Assembly (NCBI GenBank): GCA_000504425.1 | Contig: KI632513.1 | Span: 1,357,491 to 1,421,490, forward strand | DNA length: 64,000 bases | From: Rhodopseudomonas palustris JSC-3b | GTDB lineage: Bacteria; Pseudomonadota; Alphaproteobacteria; Rhizobiales; Xanthobacteraceae | Reading direction: 5' to 3' | Part shown: positions 38,254-50,184 of the stretch, piece by piece | Position numbering within the stretch: the stretch's first letter is position 1 | Layout: every line of letters begins with the position of its first letter | Program-made: the position numbers and the translations under genes | Notes under the pieces: model-generated | What the model was told of the DNA's origin: nothing | What the model saw: the letters and a program-made list of their open reading frames with translations, nothing else | The model's database searches: none

Positions 38254-39291
38254 TTAGCGATAGACGTCGGTGTAGAGTTCCGAGGCATCGGGCTCGGGAT
38301 CGTGCTGGGCGAATTCGGCCGAAGCGTTGACGATGGTGCGAACCTCGGCATCGATCGCTTTCAAATCGTCCTCGGTCATCTTCATGGCCAGCAAACGCTG
38401 CCGCACCTGTTCGATCGGGTCCTGATCGTTGCGCACCTTATCGACCTCCTCGCGGGTCCGATATTTGGCGGGGTCGGACATCGAATGGCCGCGATAGCGA
38501 TAGGTCTGCATCTCCAGGATGTAGGGACCGTGGCCGGCGCGGCAATGCGCCACCGCACGCGAACCAGCCTCATGGACGGCGCGGACATCCATGCCGTCGA
38601 CCTGTTCGCCGGGAATGTTGAACGACAGGCCGCGTTTGGAAAAATCGGTCTGCGCCGAGGAACGCGTCACCGAAGTGCCCATCGCATAGCGGTTGTTCTC
38701 GATCACATAGACCACCGGCAGCTTCCACAGCGCCGCCATGTTGAAGCTCTCATAGACCTGGCCCTGATTAGCGGCGCCATCGCCAAAATAGGCCAGACAG
38801 ACATTGTCATTGCCGCGATAGCGATTGGCGAAGGCGAGCCCGGTGCCGAGCGACACCTGCGCGCCGACGATGCCGTGGCCGCCATAAAAGAGCTTCTCGA
38901 GGCTGAACATGTGCATCGAGCCACCCTTGCCTTTGGAGTAGCCGCCGCGGCGCCCGGTCAGTTCCGCCATCACGCCATTGGCATCCATGCCGCACGCCAG
39001 CATATGGCCGTGATCGCGATAGCCGGTGATGACCTGATCGCCTTCTTTCAGCACCATCTGCATGCCGACCACGATCGCTTCCTGGCCGATATAGAGATGG
39101 CAGAAGCCGCCGATCGCGCCCATGCCATAGAGCTGGCCGGCCTTCTCCTCGAAACGGCGGATCAGCAGCATGTCGCGCAGCGCGCGCAGCTCCTGCTCGC
39201 GGCTGAATTCGCTCACCGGCCGGCGCGTGCCGTTGCCGGTCTGCGACGCCTCGTCCCGGGCTGGCACGTCACGCTTCTTCGATGCGGGCAT
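38254..39291 (-). CDS. pdhA: Pyruvate dehydrogenase E1 alpha subunit
   Basis: A 345-residue thiamine-diphosphate enzyme subunit. It has the ThDP/Mg motif GDGAANQGQVYESFNMAALW, the family residues GGSMHMFS and the phosphorylation-loop region YRYRGHSMSDPAKYRT. With E1-beta it decarboxylates pyruvate and reductively acetylates the lipoyl domain. It is first gene of the pdh run; the 156-bp gap to ftsB likely contains its promoter. Confidence 0.97.
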   Translation of the reverse strand: MPASKKRDVPARDEASQTGNGTRRPVSEFSREQELRALRDMLLIRRFEEKAGQLYGMGAIGGFCHLYIGQEAIVVGMQMVLKEGDQVITGYRDHGHMLACGMDANGVMAELTGRRGGYSKGKGGSMHMFSLEKLFYGGHGIVGAQVSLGTGLAFANRYRGNDNVCLAYFGDGAANQGQVYESFNMAALWKLPVVYVIENNRYAMGTSVTRSSAQTDFSKRGLSFNIPGEQVDGMDVRAVHEAGSRAVAHCRAGHGPYILEMQTYRYRGHSMSDPAKYRTREEVDKVRNDQDPIEQVRQRLLAMKMTEDDLKAIDAEVRTIVNASAEFAQHDPEPDASELYTDVYR

Positions 39292-39447
39292 GGCGATTCA
39301 ATCCAATGCTTGTTAGTTGCGACTATCTCTAGCCTAACTAATGACGCAGCAAAAGGATTGCATCACGCCCACGCAGCCATCATGCCGCAACGCAGCGTAG
39401 CGTGAAACTTTCGTGATAGTTCTTGCGCGATTTTGAAACTTACGACG

Positions 39448-39765
39448 TCATTTCGACGGCAGGATGCGCACCAAGTCGTTCGGGTGTGCATAGTCGAGCT
39501 GAAAACGCACGCGCTGGTCGAGCATGTCGGGGTCGAGCCGATCGGAGCGCAGCAGCGCGACTCGCTTTTCGCCCTCGGCGCGCTCCTTCTTCAGGCGCTC
39601 CAATTCGGAGGTCAGCGCGATGATCTCCTGATCAAGCTCCTGGCGAGCATTGAGCCCGTATTTTCCCGTATAAGCGTTGGAACCGAAATAGCCGATCACG
39701 GCGGCTGCGATCGCATAGAGCGCGAGCCCGGTGAGCAACGATTTGAGGCGGGTGCGGGAGACCAT
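39448..39765 (-). CDS. ftsB: FtsB/DivIC-like septum formation initiator
   Basis: A 105-residue bitopic membrane protein: short cytoplasmic start, membrane helix ~10-32 (LLTGLALYAIAAAVIGYFGS), periplasmic coiled coil ~42-75 (ELDQEIIALTSELERLKKERAEGEKRV), and the FtsB-like end LDPDMLDQRVRFQLDYAHPND. FtsB joins FtsL/FtsQ in the divisome. Position between eno and pdhA is the usual alphaproteobacterial one, here with a plus-strand LysE gene inserted on the eno side. Confidence 0.9.
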   Translation of the reverse strand: MVSRTRLKSLLTGLALYAIAAAVIGYFGSNAYTGKYGLNARQELDQEIIALTSELERLKKERAEGEKRVALLRSDRLDPDMLDQRVRFQLDYAHPNDLVRILPSK

Positions 39766-39920
39766 GCCTGACCATGCGACAACGCGGTTAATGGCACGCT
39801 AACGTTCGCCAGCCGCAGCCGCATTTGGCCGCACGGCGCAGCGGCTTAGCTCGCCTTGTGCCCTGGCCCGGCTGCCGCCATAGTTGCGCGCCGATCGCCG
39901 CTCCGCCGAGGACAGCCGCC

Positions 39921-40532
39921 GTGAGTCCAGAATTTCTGATGACGTCGCTGATCGTGATTGCCTCGCCGGGCACCGGCGCGCTGTACACGCTGGCCGCCGG
40001 CCTATCGCGCGGCGCCAAGGCCAGCGTGGTCGCGGCATTCGCCTGCACGATCGGCATCGTGCCGCATATGGCGGCGGCAATTCTCGGCCTCGCCGCGCTG
40101 CTGCACACCAGCGCGGTCGCGTTCCAGGCGTTCAAATATCTCGGCGTCGCTTATCTGCTCTATATGGCGTGGATGACGCTGCGCGAACACGGGCCGCTCA
40201 AGATCGAGCGCGAGCTGCGCGAGCAATCGGTGCTCGACGTCACCATCACCGGCGTGCAGATCAACATCCTCAATCCAAAATTGTCGATCTTCTTTTTGGC
40301 GTTCCTGCCGCAGTTCATTCCCGCCGGCGAAACCGAGCCGCTGCCGCACATGCTGATGCTGAGCGCAGCCTTCATGGCGCTCACCTTCGTGGTGTTTGCG
40401 ATTTATGGGCTGTTTGCGGCGTCGGTGCGCGATCATATCATTGCGCGGCCGCGGGTCTTGACCTGGATGCGGCGCGGCTTTGCCGCGGCTTTTGTGGCGC
40501 TCGGCGCCAAGCTGGCGACCGCGGAACGCTGA
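39921..40532 (+). CDS. LysE-family translocator (amino-acid exporter)
   Basis: A 203-residue inner-membrane protein with about six helices. GTG 39921 is preferred: GAGGA lies eight bases upstream and the protein then opens MSPEFLMTSLIVIASPGTGALYTLAAGLSRG, the family pattern in which SPGP is common (here SPGT). The helix pair LLHTSAVAFQAFKYLGVAYLLYMAW and LSIFFLAFLPQFI match LysE/RhtB members, which export amino acids or analogues. Substrate is unknown. It is divergent from ftsB. Confidence 0.88.
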   Translation: MSPEFLMTSLIVIASPGTGALYTLAAGLSRGAKASVVAAFACTIGIVPHMAAAILGLAALLHTSAVAFQAFKYLGVAYLLYMAWMTLREHGPLKIERELREQSVLDVTITGVQINILNPKLSIFFLAFLPQFIPAGETEPLPHMLMLSAAFMALTFVVFAIYGLFAASVRDHIIARPRVLTWMRRGFAAAFVALGAKLATAER

Positions 40533-40556
40533 GGGCTAAGCCGCCACTGCACTCGC

Positions 40557-40682
40557 CACAAAGTCATTCCGGGGCGGCCGCCGCATCAGCGGCGGTCGAA
40601 CCCGGAATCGCTCTCGTTGAATGCTGATCCTTGAAAACAGCAGGATCCCGGGCTCGCTCGCGATCGCGAGCGTCCCGGAATG
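40557..40682. repeat. Intergenic REP-like repeat downstream of eno
   Basis: The stretch begins TCATTCCGGGGCGG, runs into GAACCCGGAATC and ends with GATCCCGGGCTCG...CGTCCCGGAATGCC. It contains a perfect 16-bp palindrome GCTCGCGATCGCGAGC at 40656-40671. From memory, CATTCCGGGGCG...GAACCCGGAATC elements are common between genes in Bradyrhizobium and Rhodopseudomonas. It may also serve as the transcription end for eno and lysE, which converge here. Confidence 0.6.
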
Positions 40683-40697
40683 CCGTCTTCGTTGGAT

Positions 40698-42026
<1,329 letters not shown>

Positions 42027-42167
42027 CTACAGCATGGACCGCCCCGGGAAAAGGCCGCGTGACCGGGCTTCCCCGATTGGCTAAGAGATTGAACGCGTTC
42101 ATGACAGCCGATCGCAGCCGATCCCGCTGCCCTTGATGCGCCGACGCAATCAGCCGAACGGACCCCA

Positions 42168-42662
42168 ATGCCCAAAACACCCCGCCGCTCCCCGCGCCAA
42201 CCGGCCGCCGCCGCCACGCCCGAATTGCAGCTCGGACACGAGGTCGAATGGCCGACAACGCCCGAGGCGGCCCGGCTCGACCGCGTGCCGAACCCGCAGC
42301 GTGACACCGATTATCTGGCGCGCTTCACGGCGCCGGAATTCACCTCGCTGTGCCCGGTTACCGGCCAGCCCGATTTCGCCCATCTGGTGATCGATTACGC
42401 CCCGGGCGCCTGGCTGCTGGAGTCGAAGTCGCTGAAGCTCTATCTCGCCTCGTTCCGCAATCACGGCGCGTTCCATGAGGATTGCACCGTGGCGATCGGC
42501 AAGCGCATCGCTAAGGAGATCAAGCCGAAATGGCTGCGGATCGGCGGCTATTGGTATCCGCGCGGCGGCATCCCGATCGACGTGTTCTGGCAGACCGGCC
42601 GAGTTCCCAAGGGATTGTGGGTGCCGGAGCAAGGCGTGCAGCCCTATCGCGGCCGCGGCTAA
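42168..42662 (+). CDS. queF: NADPH-dependent 7-cyano-7-deazaguanine reductase
   Basis: A 164-residue single-domain (YkvM-type) QueF. The active Cys and Asp lie in [35 protein letters not shown] is the QueF substrate loop with the conserved Glu-Ser and the NHGAFHE His/Glu. It reduces preQ0 to preQ1 in queuosine synthesis. Other que genes are not in the window and no preQ1 riboswitch-like structure was seen upstream. Start ATG 42168; divergent from eno over 186 bp. Confidence 0.95.
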   Translation: MPKTPRRSPRQPAAAATPELQLGHEVEWPTTPEAARLDRVPNPQRDTDYLARFTAPEFTSLCPVTGQPDFAHLVIDYAPGAWLLESKSLKLYLASFRNHGAFHEDCTVAIGKRIAKEIKPKWLRIGGYWYPRGGIPIDVFWQTGRVPKGLWVPEQGVQPYRGRG

Positions 42663-42722
42663 CCCCTCTCTGCCCACGCCCGGCCGCGCGCGGCCGGGCT
42701 CATGATCGTTTGCAGCGTGCCG

Positions 42723-44345
42723 CTACCAGGCCTGCCAGGGCAGCGGCTGCGCAGGATAGCCACGGCTGCGGCGCTGACGCAGTTCGCGCGACTCAGGCCC
42801 GCTCGGGAAGAAGAACGAACCGAAGCCGCCGTCCCAGCTATCGTCGCCATCCGCCACCATCACATTGGGCGTCGGCTTACGGGTGATGAACCCGCCCTGC
42901 GGCTGATGGCTCAGCACCGCGACGAACTCAGTGCGGTAGTTGGTTTCGGCGCTGAGCGGCTCGTCGGAAATCACGATCGAGCTGCGCGGCAAGGCGGTCG
43001 GGCCGATCCGCGCCAGCACTTCAGGCGGCATGGTGATGCGGTCGAGCGCCGTTTTGGCATCGTCTGCGCCATCGATGGTGACCGCGCTCCAGCGCAGGCC
43101 GGCGTCACTCTTGGCCATTGCGGTGAAAACATGAGTGCCGATCGGCCGGTCCGGATCGCGGATCGTGACCGGCACTTCGATGGTGGCGTCAAACACCTCG
43201 CCGCCGCCATCCGGGGCCGGCTTGTGGGTGTTGCGGCGGACATAGAGCTTGTTGGTGGCGCGGCTGATGTAGATCGACACCGGCTCCCCGGCGAGCCTTG
43301 CGTCGCTGGCGAGTTTTGCGGCTTCACTCTTCTTGGCCTCGGCAGCCTTGGCGGCCTCCTTGGTGGCCTCCGCCAGCGCGCGCTTGGCCTCGGCATCGGC
43401 GTTAGCCGCGGCGAGCTTGGCCGCCGCCTCCCCGGCGCGCTGCGCGGCGCTCTGCTGCGCGGCCTCGGCGCGCGCTTTGGCCTCGTCGGTCGCGGCCTTC
43501 GCCAGTACGCGGTCGGCACGCGCCAGTTCGGCATCGGCGCGGGATTTGGCGCGCTCCAGCGCGCGTAGCGATGATTTCAGCGGCGCCACGTCGCGCGCCG
43601 CCGCCTTGGCGGCCTTCTTGGCCTCGTCGGCGATCTTGGCGGCTTCCTCGGCCTCGCGGGTCAGCGTGTCGGCGCGCGCCGGAATGGTCGTGATCGCGGC
43701 CGGATCAGGCTTCAGCAGCGCGGGATGGTCGATCGCGACCGGCTCGGCATCGTTCGGCGACACGATCACCCGCATGCCGATCCTTGTCTTATCGAACAGC
43801 TTTTCAGCAAAACCGTAAGGCAACCGCACGCAGCCATGCGAGGCGGCGTAGCCTGGCAGCGGCCCGCCATGCATCGCGATGCCGTTCCAGGTGATGCGCT
43901 GCATGTTGGGCATCCAGGCATCGTCATACATGCTGGAGCGGTGGTCTTTGCGCTTTTCAAGGATCGCAAACACGCCGGCCGGAGTTTCCCGCCCCGAGGT
44001 GCCGGTCGACACCGGCGCGCGCAAAATCCAGCCCTCGGCGTCGTACAGCGTGACCTGCTGCGAGGCGATCGAGACGATCGCCATGATCGGCTCACCGGCA
44101 ACGCGCGGCGCGGTCGCCTCAACCGGCGCTGGCTTTGCTCGCTTGGCCAGCGCATCGCCGCTCGGCACCGCCAGCGCGATGATCGCCGACAATACTGCCA
44201 GCGCCGCGATCTTCGCCCGCGGCCGTGCCAAGGCGTGCCGCCCGGTGATCCGTTCCTTCGTCACGCCATGCCCCACTGATTGCTGTCCCCGAACCTTTGA
44301 GACAGACACTTTGCCGGCGCGTTTCGTTCCCGCGCCGCGACCCAT
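42723..44345 (-). CDS. L,D-transpeptidase with coiled coil and second YkuD-like domain
   Basis: Up to 540 residues. Membrane anchor/signal ~44-65; YkuD L,D-transpeptidase domain ~87-195 with HGG at 159-161 and SHGCVRLP (Cys172) as the catalytic motif; an Ala/Lys/Glu-rich coiled coil ~225-350; and a second region ~352-485 (PVSIYISRATNKLYVRR, PIGTHVFTAMAK, SSIVISDEPLSAETN) that looks like another YkuD fold but lacks any HxxxxSHGCxR. L,D-transpeptidases make 3-3 peptidoglycan cross-links or attach proteins to the wall. The start is unclear: GTG 44264, closer to the anchor, is an alternative. It lies between eno/queF and kdsA. Confidence 0.87.
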   Translation of the reverse strand: MGRGAGTKRAGKVSVSKVRGQQSVGHGVTKERITGRHALARPRAKIAALAVLSAIIALAVPSGDALAKRAKPAPVEATAPRVAGEPIMAIVSIASQQVTLYDAEGWILRAPVSTGTSGRETPAGVFAILEKRKDHRSSMYDDAWMPNMQRITWNGIAMHGGPLPGYAASHGCVRLPYGFAEKLFDKTRIGMRVIVSPNDAEPVAIDHPALLKPDPAAITTIPARADTLTREAEEAAKIADEAKKAAKAAARDVAPLKSSLRALERAKSRADAELARADRVLAKAATDEAKARAEAAQQSAAQRAGEAAAKLAAANADAEAKRALAEATKEAAKAAEAKKSEAAKLASDARLAGEPVSIYISRATNKLYVRRNTHKPAPDGGGEVFDATIEVPVTIRDPDRPIGTHVFTAMAKSDAGLRWSAVTIDGADDAKTALDRITMPPEVLARIGPTALPRSSIVISDEPLSAETNYRTEFVAVLSHQPQGGFITRKPTPNVMVADGDDSWDGGFGSFFFPSGPESRELRQRRSRGYPAQPLPWQAW

Positions 44346-44379
44346 TGTAGCGGCGATTCTCGGCGTCCGTGCAGCGGCG

Positions 44380-45243
44380 TCAGAGCATTGCAGCGGCGGC
44401 CGCGTGCTTCTTGGCGAGCGCGTCGAATTCCATCAGCGTGCGCACCAATCCCTCGAACTCACGCAGCGGCACCATATTGGGGCCATCGGACGGCGCATGG
44501 TCGGGATCGGGGTGGGTCTCGATGAATACGCCAGCAACGCCGACCGCGACCGCGGCGCGCGCCAGCACCGGCACGAATTTGCGTTCGCCGCCCGACGAGC
44601 TGCCCTGGCCGCCCGGCTGCTGCACTGAATGGGTGGCGTCAAAGATCACCGGCGCGCCGGTGTTTTGCGCCATGATCGGCAGCGCGCGCATGTCCGACAC
44701 CAGCGTGTTGTAGCCGAACGACACGCCGCGCTCGGTGACCAGCACGTTGGGATTGCCGGCGCTGGTCAGCTTGTTGACGACATTGGTCATGTCCCAGGGC
44801 GCCAGAAACTGGCCCTTCTTGACGTTGACCACCTTGCCGGTTGCCGCCGCCGCCAGCAGCAGATCGGTCTGCCGGCACAAAAACGCCGGGATCTGCAGCA
44901 CATCGACCGCCTGCGCGGCGATCGCGCATTGCTCCGGTTCATGTACGTCGGTCAGCACCGGCAGCCGCAGCGTGTCGCGGATTTCAGCGAACACCGGCAG
45001 CGCGTCAGCAAGGCCGACGCCGCGCGCGGCGCTGGCGCTGGTGCGGTTGGCCTTGTCGAACGAGGTCTTGAAGACCAGGCCGATGCCGAGCCGCGCCGCG
45101 ATCTCCTTGAGCGCGCTCGCCACTTCCAGCGCATGCGCCCGGCTTTCGAGCTGGCACGGGCCGGCGATGATCGCCAGCGGCAGCGCATTGCCAAAAGACA
45201 CCGAACCTGCGGTGACGACGGGGGCGGCTTGCGGACGGGTCAA
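44380..45243 (-). CDS. kdsA: 3-deoxy-D-manno-octulosonate 8-phosphate synthase
   Basis: A 287-residue KDO-8-phosphate synthase. The start is a TTG at 45243: AAGGAA lies seven bases upstream and the product begins [15 protein letters not shown] just before the conserved core ([61 protein letters not shown]). No ATG/GTG fits the family length. It condenses arabinose 5-phosphate with PEP in lipopolysaccharide synthesis. PEP comes from eno nearby, a clustering seen in other Proteobacteria. Confidence 0.95.
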   Translation of the reverse strand: MTRPQAAPVVTAGSVSFGNALPLAIIAGPCQLESRAHALEVASALKEIAARLGIGLVFKTSFDKANRTSASAARGVGLADALPVFAEIRDTLRLPVLTDVHEPEQCAIAAQAVDVLQIPAFLCRQTDLLLAAAATGKVVNVKKGQFLAPWDMTNVVNKLTSAGNPNVLVTERGVSFGYNTLVSDMRALPIMAQNTGAPVIFDATHSVQQPGGQGSSSGGERKFVPVLARAAVAVGVAGVFIETHPDPDHAPSDGPNMVPLREFEGLVRTLMEFDALAKKHAAAAAML

Positions 45244-45289
45244 TATCGGCTTCCTTGCAGCTAAGCGGGTTGGATAATGGACGCGGCAA

Positions 45290-46165
45290 TTACGATTGGC
45301 GGCGCGGCGCAAATACCAGGGTCGCGCCAAACGCCTGTTCGGGCGCGACCACCAGCCAGCCGCGGTGCTTGGTGAACGGCACGGCGGCGGCCTCAAGCAG
45401 CGCGGCGCAGGCCTCGATGTCATCGACGCCAAAGCGCAGCCCGGCGAAGGTCATGCCCGCACCCTCCGCTTCCAGCGTGACGCCGAGCTGATCGCGCAGC
45501 GAGATCGGCTCCAGAATCTCGATCGCGCCGTTCGGGGTGGCGGCGCTGACGCCGACCGAATTGGAATGCAGGTCGCGCTGCCCGGTGAGCGCGCTCAGAA
45601 AGATGTGGTGATCGGTGGGATTGTCGGCGATCAGCAGCACCGCCTGCAGCTCGGCAACGCCATTGGCGTGCTGCTGGCGCGCCGGATTCCAGAATTGTTC
45701 GGGGTGGTGGTGACGGCAGCAGCCAAAGCCGGCGCGCGGCGAGTCGGTATCAGCGGCAAAGGCCAGCGAAAAGCCGAGCTGCACCGGGGTGCCGTCCGGC
45801 CCCTGCCCCTCGCGGGCAAAGCCAAAGGTGTCGAAATCGCCGATTCCAGCGGCGGCAAATGCGGCCGCATCGGCGGCGGCGTCTGTGCTTTGCAGCAGCA
45901 GCATCGACAGCCCCTGGCCGCTCGCCAGAAAATCGCGCTGAAACGCGCCGAACGAGAAGCTGCGCGCGCCATGGGCCACGATCTTGTCCGGCTCAGCCAG
46001 CGTCAGCAGCTCGATGAAGAACCCTGGAAGCTGCACGATGCGGTTGTGGGTGCCCCAGGGGTGCTGGTTGCGTGCGCCGACCGAAAAGCCGGCGCGGGCG
46101 TAGAACGCGGCCACGGCTTCAAGGTCGTGCACGGCATGAACGATATGATCGAGACCGCGCGTCAT
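45290..46165 (-). CDS. VOC/glyoxalase-like domain protein
   Basis: A 291-residue protein beginning [27 protein letters not shown], the first strand and helix of a VOC fold. The whole length resembles the Glyoxalase_3-like family (PF13468): a metal-binding His near the start and RHHHPEQFW in the middle. The reaction is unknown. It lies 46 bp upstream of the kdsA TTG and probably shares its transcript. A second VOC half is visible at ~185-285 ([25 protein letters not shown]). Confidence 0.82.
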   Translation of the reverse strand: MTRGLDHIVHAVHDLEAVAAFYARAGFSVGARNQHPWGTHNRIVQLPGFFIELLTLAEPDKIVAHGARSFSFGAFQRDFLASGQGLSMLLLQSTDAAADAAAFAAAGIGDFDTFGFAREGQGPDGTPVQLGFSLAFAADTDSPRAGFGCCRHHHPEQFWNPARQQHANGVAELQAVLLIADNPTDHHIFLSALTGQRDLHSNSVGVSAATPNGAIEILEPISLRDQLGVTLEAEGAGMTFAGLRFGVDDIEACAALLEAAAVPFTKHRGWLVVAPEQAFGATLVFAPRRQS

Positions 46166-46352
46166 TTCTGGAGCTCAGGACAGTCAGGGGTGGATCGCAC
46201 AGCGGGAGCGGCGCGGCCGTCAATGGCCGGCGGCGCACCTCGCCCTTCGGGCCGGCGTTATAGCCTGTTGCCGGGGCCGGCCGCCAGTCTCGGCGGCTTG
46301 GCCGGCCCGGCGACTTGCCCGCTCGACAAGGCGGCCGCGTCACCGGCACAAT

Positions 46353-46436
46353 CTCATAGCGTTTTCCAGCGAAGTGGATTCCGGTTCGCGTCAAGAAAAC
46401 GCGTTAGAACAAAACGTTAGAGCTTCGAGCTCTAGT
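46353..46436. repeat. Dispersed intergenic repeat with two inverted repeats
   Basis: GCGTTTTC (46359-46366) pairs with GAAAACGC (46395-46402) around a GAAGTGGATTCCGGTTCGCG core. A second hairpin TAGAGC-TTCGA-GCTCTA spans 46418-46434. From memory, elements reading GCGTTTTCxAGCGAAGTGGxxxCCGGTTCGCG are highly repeated in Bradyrhizobium and relatives. It lies just upstream of the PAAR gene. The rest of 46166-46352 shows nothing. Confidence 0.65.
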
Positions 46437-46462
46437 GTCCTGCCCACGGCCCGAGGCCCGCT

Positions 46463-46780
46463 ATGCGTCTATTCGCTGCCGTGCTGCTGATCGGAACGAG
46501 CGCCCTGCCCGCGCTGGCGCAAGAGCCCGGCACCATCGCTGGCGGCAGCCCGAATGTCGTGGTCGGCGGCCAGCCCGCCGCGCGTCAGGGCGACGTCACC
46601 TCGGACGGCGCCGCGCTCACCGGCTCCTCGCCCAATGTGTTGATCAACGGCAAACCGGCCGTGGTGCAAGGCGACCGCAGCCCATGCGGCGCCGCGGTGG
46701 TCGGCGGCGGCAGCAATGTTCTGATCAACGGCAAGCCGATGGCGCGCGCCGGCGACCAAATCGCCGGCTGTCCGCGCTGA
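46463..46780 (+). CDS. Secreted PAAR-repeat protein
   Basis: A 105-residue protein. Residues 1-19 are a Sec signal peptide (MRLFAAVLLIGTSALPALAQ). The mature part is three consecutive PAAR-type units: GGSPNVVVGGQPAARQGD, TGSSPNVLINGKPAVVQGD and GGGSNVLINGKPMARAGD, with two cysteines (CGAAVVGG and AGCPR). PAAR proteins normally sharpen type VI secretion spikes from inside the cell and lack signal peptides. Here there is no T6SS gene in the window. A periplasmic or surface protein of unknown role is inferred. It converges on pyrG with a 15-bp gap. Confidence 0.82.
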   Translation: MRLFAAVLLIGTSALPALAQEPGTIAGGSPNVVVGGQPAARQGDVTSDGAALTGSSPNVLINGKPAVVQGDRSPCGAAVVGGGSNVLINGKPMARAGDQIAGCPR

Positions 46781-46795
46781 GCTTGGTTATACGAG

Positions 46796-48439
<1,644 letters not shown>

Positions 48440-48522
48440 TTAACGCTACCGCACCGATTCGCCAAAGCGAATCGCAACCATCAGCTGGCCGTCAGGTGCG
48501 CTGTGGGTGACTTAAAAACGGA

Positions 48523-48568
48523 CGAAAAACTAAATACTTGCCGGAAGCTCTTCAGAATTTCCGGCAAG
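48523..48568 (-). terminator. Terminator between secG and pyrG
   Basis: Perfect arms CTTGCCGGAA (48537-48546) and TTCCGGCAAG (48559-48568) enclose a 12-nt loop; read leftwards a T-rich tail TATTTAGTTTTTC follows. It ends secG transcription 25 bp after its stop, so pyrG needs its own promoter in the ~95 bp that remain. Confidence 0.85.
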
Positions 48569-48592
48569 TCGCAAGCAACATGTCGGCCATGC

Positions 48593-48988
48593 TTATTGCG
48601 AGCGCGGCGGTTCCGGAGTGGCCGGTGCCGGCTGCGATTGCTGCTGGTCTTGCTTCTTCAGCGTATCGAGCAGACCACCACCTTCGGACACCGGCGCGAC
48701 CGGCGCTCCCGGCTGGGTCTGGCTGGCCGGAACCTGATTGATCACCGAGGCCGGCTTACGGTCATAGCTCGCCAGCCAGGACAGCGTCAGGCTGGTGATG
48801 AAGAACCCCGCCGCCAGGATCGCGGTGGTGCGGGTCAAGAGATTGGCCGTGCCGCGGCTGGACATGAAGCCCCCTCCACCGCCGCCGCCGCCAATTCCCA
48901 GGCCACCGCCTTCGGACTTCTGCAACAGCACCGCCCCGATCAACGTGGCGACGATCATCAGGTGGAGAACGATAATGACAGTTTGCAT
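48593..48988 (-). CDS. secG: Preprotein translocase subunit SecG
   Basis: A 131-residue protein with two membrane helices: ~1-22 (TVIIVLHLMIVATLIGAVLL) and ~52-72 (TTAILAAGFFITSLTLSWLAS). Between them lies the SecG signature QKSEGGGLGIGGGGGGGGFMS. The C-terminal Pro/Gln-rich tail is a common alphaproteobacterial extension. It assists SecYE in protein export. ATG 48988 has GGAAGG upstream, and the terminator at 48523-48568 follows. Confidence 0.95.
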   Translation of the reverse strand: MQTVIIVLHLMIVATLIGAVLLQKSEGGGLGIGGGGGGGGFMSSRGTANLLTRTTAILAAGFFITSLTLSWLASYDRKPASVINQVPASQTQPGAPVAPVSEGGGLLDTLKKQDQQQSQPAPATPEPPRSQ

Positions 48989-49144
48989 CTTTGCCTTCCG
49001 TCACAAGCCCAGGAACACTGCGTCGGCAGCCGGCCCGTCAACAGGCTTGCGGGGTCTTGAAGCTGCGGTGTCTACACGATCGCCGGCCGGATTGCCAAGA
49101 CCACTTGGCCCGGGCCGGACAGCAATTCAGCATTTCTCGAACAG

Positions 49145-49906
49145 CTAGGGGCAGCCAGCGGCGATCGCAAGGAAATCTGCCGCCTTGAGGCTGGCCCCAC
49201 CTACCAGGGCACCGTTGACCTCGGGCACCGCCATCAGTTCCGCGGCGTTCGAGGGTTTTACCGAGCCGCCATACAGGATGCGAATCTCGGCGCCCTCGCC
49301 GTTGAAGCGCTCAGTCAGCCGGTCGCGGATAAAGCGGTGCACCTGCTCGACATCGGCGGTGGTCGGGGTGCGGCCGGTGCCGATCGCCCACACCGGCTCA
49401 TAGGCCACCACGGTATTGTGGGCGGTGCAGCCATCGGGCAGCGAGCCGGCGAGCTGGCGACCGACCACGTCGAGGGTCTGGCCGGCGTCACGCTCGTCCT
49501 GGGTCTCGCCGACGCAGATGATCGCCGAGACGCCGGCACGCCAGGCCGCTTCCGCCTTGGCGCGCACCACGGCGTCGGTCTCGCCATGATCGGCGCGACG
49601 TTCGGAATGGCCGACAATGATCGCGGTGGCGCCGGCATCCGCCAGCATCTCCGCCGAAATGTCGCCGGTATGGGCGCCCGAGACGTTGACGTGGCAATCC
49701 TGTGCGCCGAGCGCAAAGCCGCGCGAGCCGATGCCGAGCTTTTGCCCGAACAGCAGCACCAAGGTCGCCGGCGGGCAGATCAACAGATCCGCGCGCCCGG
49801 CCAATGCCGGAGCCCCGGCCAGCATCGCCTCAAATTCGGCGAGTTGGGCCTTCAGGCCGTTCATCTTCCAGTTTCCGGCAATCAGCGGGCGAATGGCAGC
49901 GGTCAT
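49145..49906 (-). CDS. tpiA: Triosephosphate isomerase
   Basis: A 253-residue TIM barrel enzyme. ATG 49906 gives [17 protein letters not shown]; a longer open frame upstream has no similarity. Catalytic Lys in GNWKMNG, electrophile His in GHSERR and catalytic Glu in [12 protein letters not shown] are present, as is the C-terminal [10 protein letters not shown] phosphate loop. It interconverts dihydroxyacetone phosphate and glyceraldehyde 3-phosphate. It is 157 bp upstream of secG and divergent from ppiD. Confidence 0.97.
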   Translation of the reverse strand: MTAAIRPLIAGNWKMNGLKAQLAEFEAMLAGAPALAGRADLLICPPATLVLLFGQKLGIGSRGFALGAQDCHVNVSGAHTGDISAEMLADAGATAIIVGHSERRADHGETDAVVRAKAEAAWRAGVSAIICVGETQDERDAGQTLDVVGRQLAGSLPDGCTAHNTVVAYEPVWAIGTGRTPTTADVEQVHRFIRDRLTERFNGEGAEIRILYGGSVKPSNAAELMAVPEVNGALVGGASLKAADFLAIAAGCP

Positions 49907-50184
49907 CTCGTTGTCTCGCAGGCAAGGGAGCCCTGCGCTAGCAGAGCCCGTTTCCCCGCTCAAGGGCGACTGCTGCGACCAACCGCCCTGGTCGCGGCTT
50001 TCCAGCGCGGTTACGCAGCTCGGCGGCCTGCGACCTTCGCAGCACGCCGCGCCGGCGCCGCGGTTGTCCGCCACGGTTGCGACGCGAAGACCGCGTCTTT
50101 ATGGTGGATTATCAAGCTGGAAACGACCATGGGTGGTCGCGTCCGCCGGCTTCCGGCTCCCTCCTGCTAAATTAAAGTGGACCT

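Noticed and set aside
40656-40671. Replication origin or dif-like site at the 16-bp palindrome
   Set aside because: No DnaA boxes, no FtsK-orienting sequence and no usual neighbours; better explained as part of an intergenic repeat.
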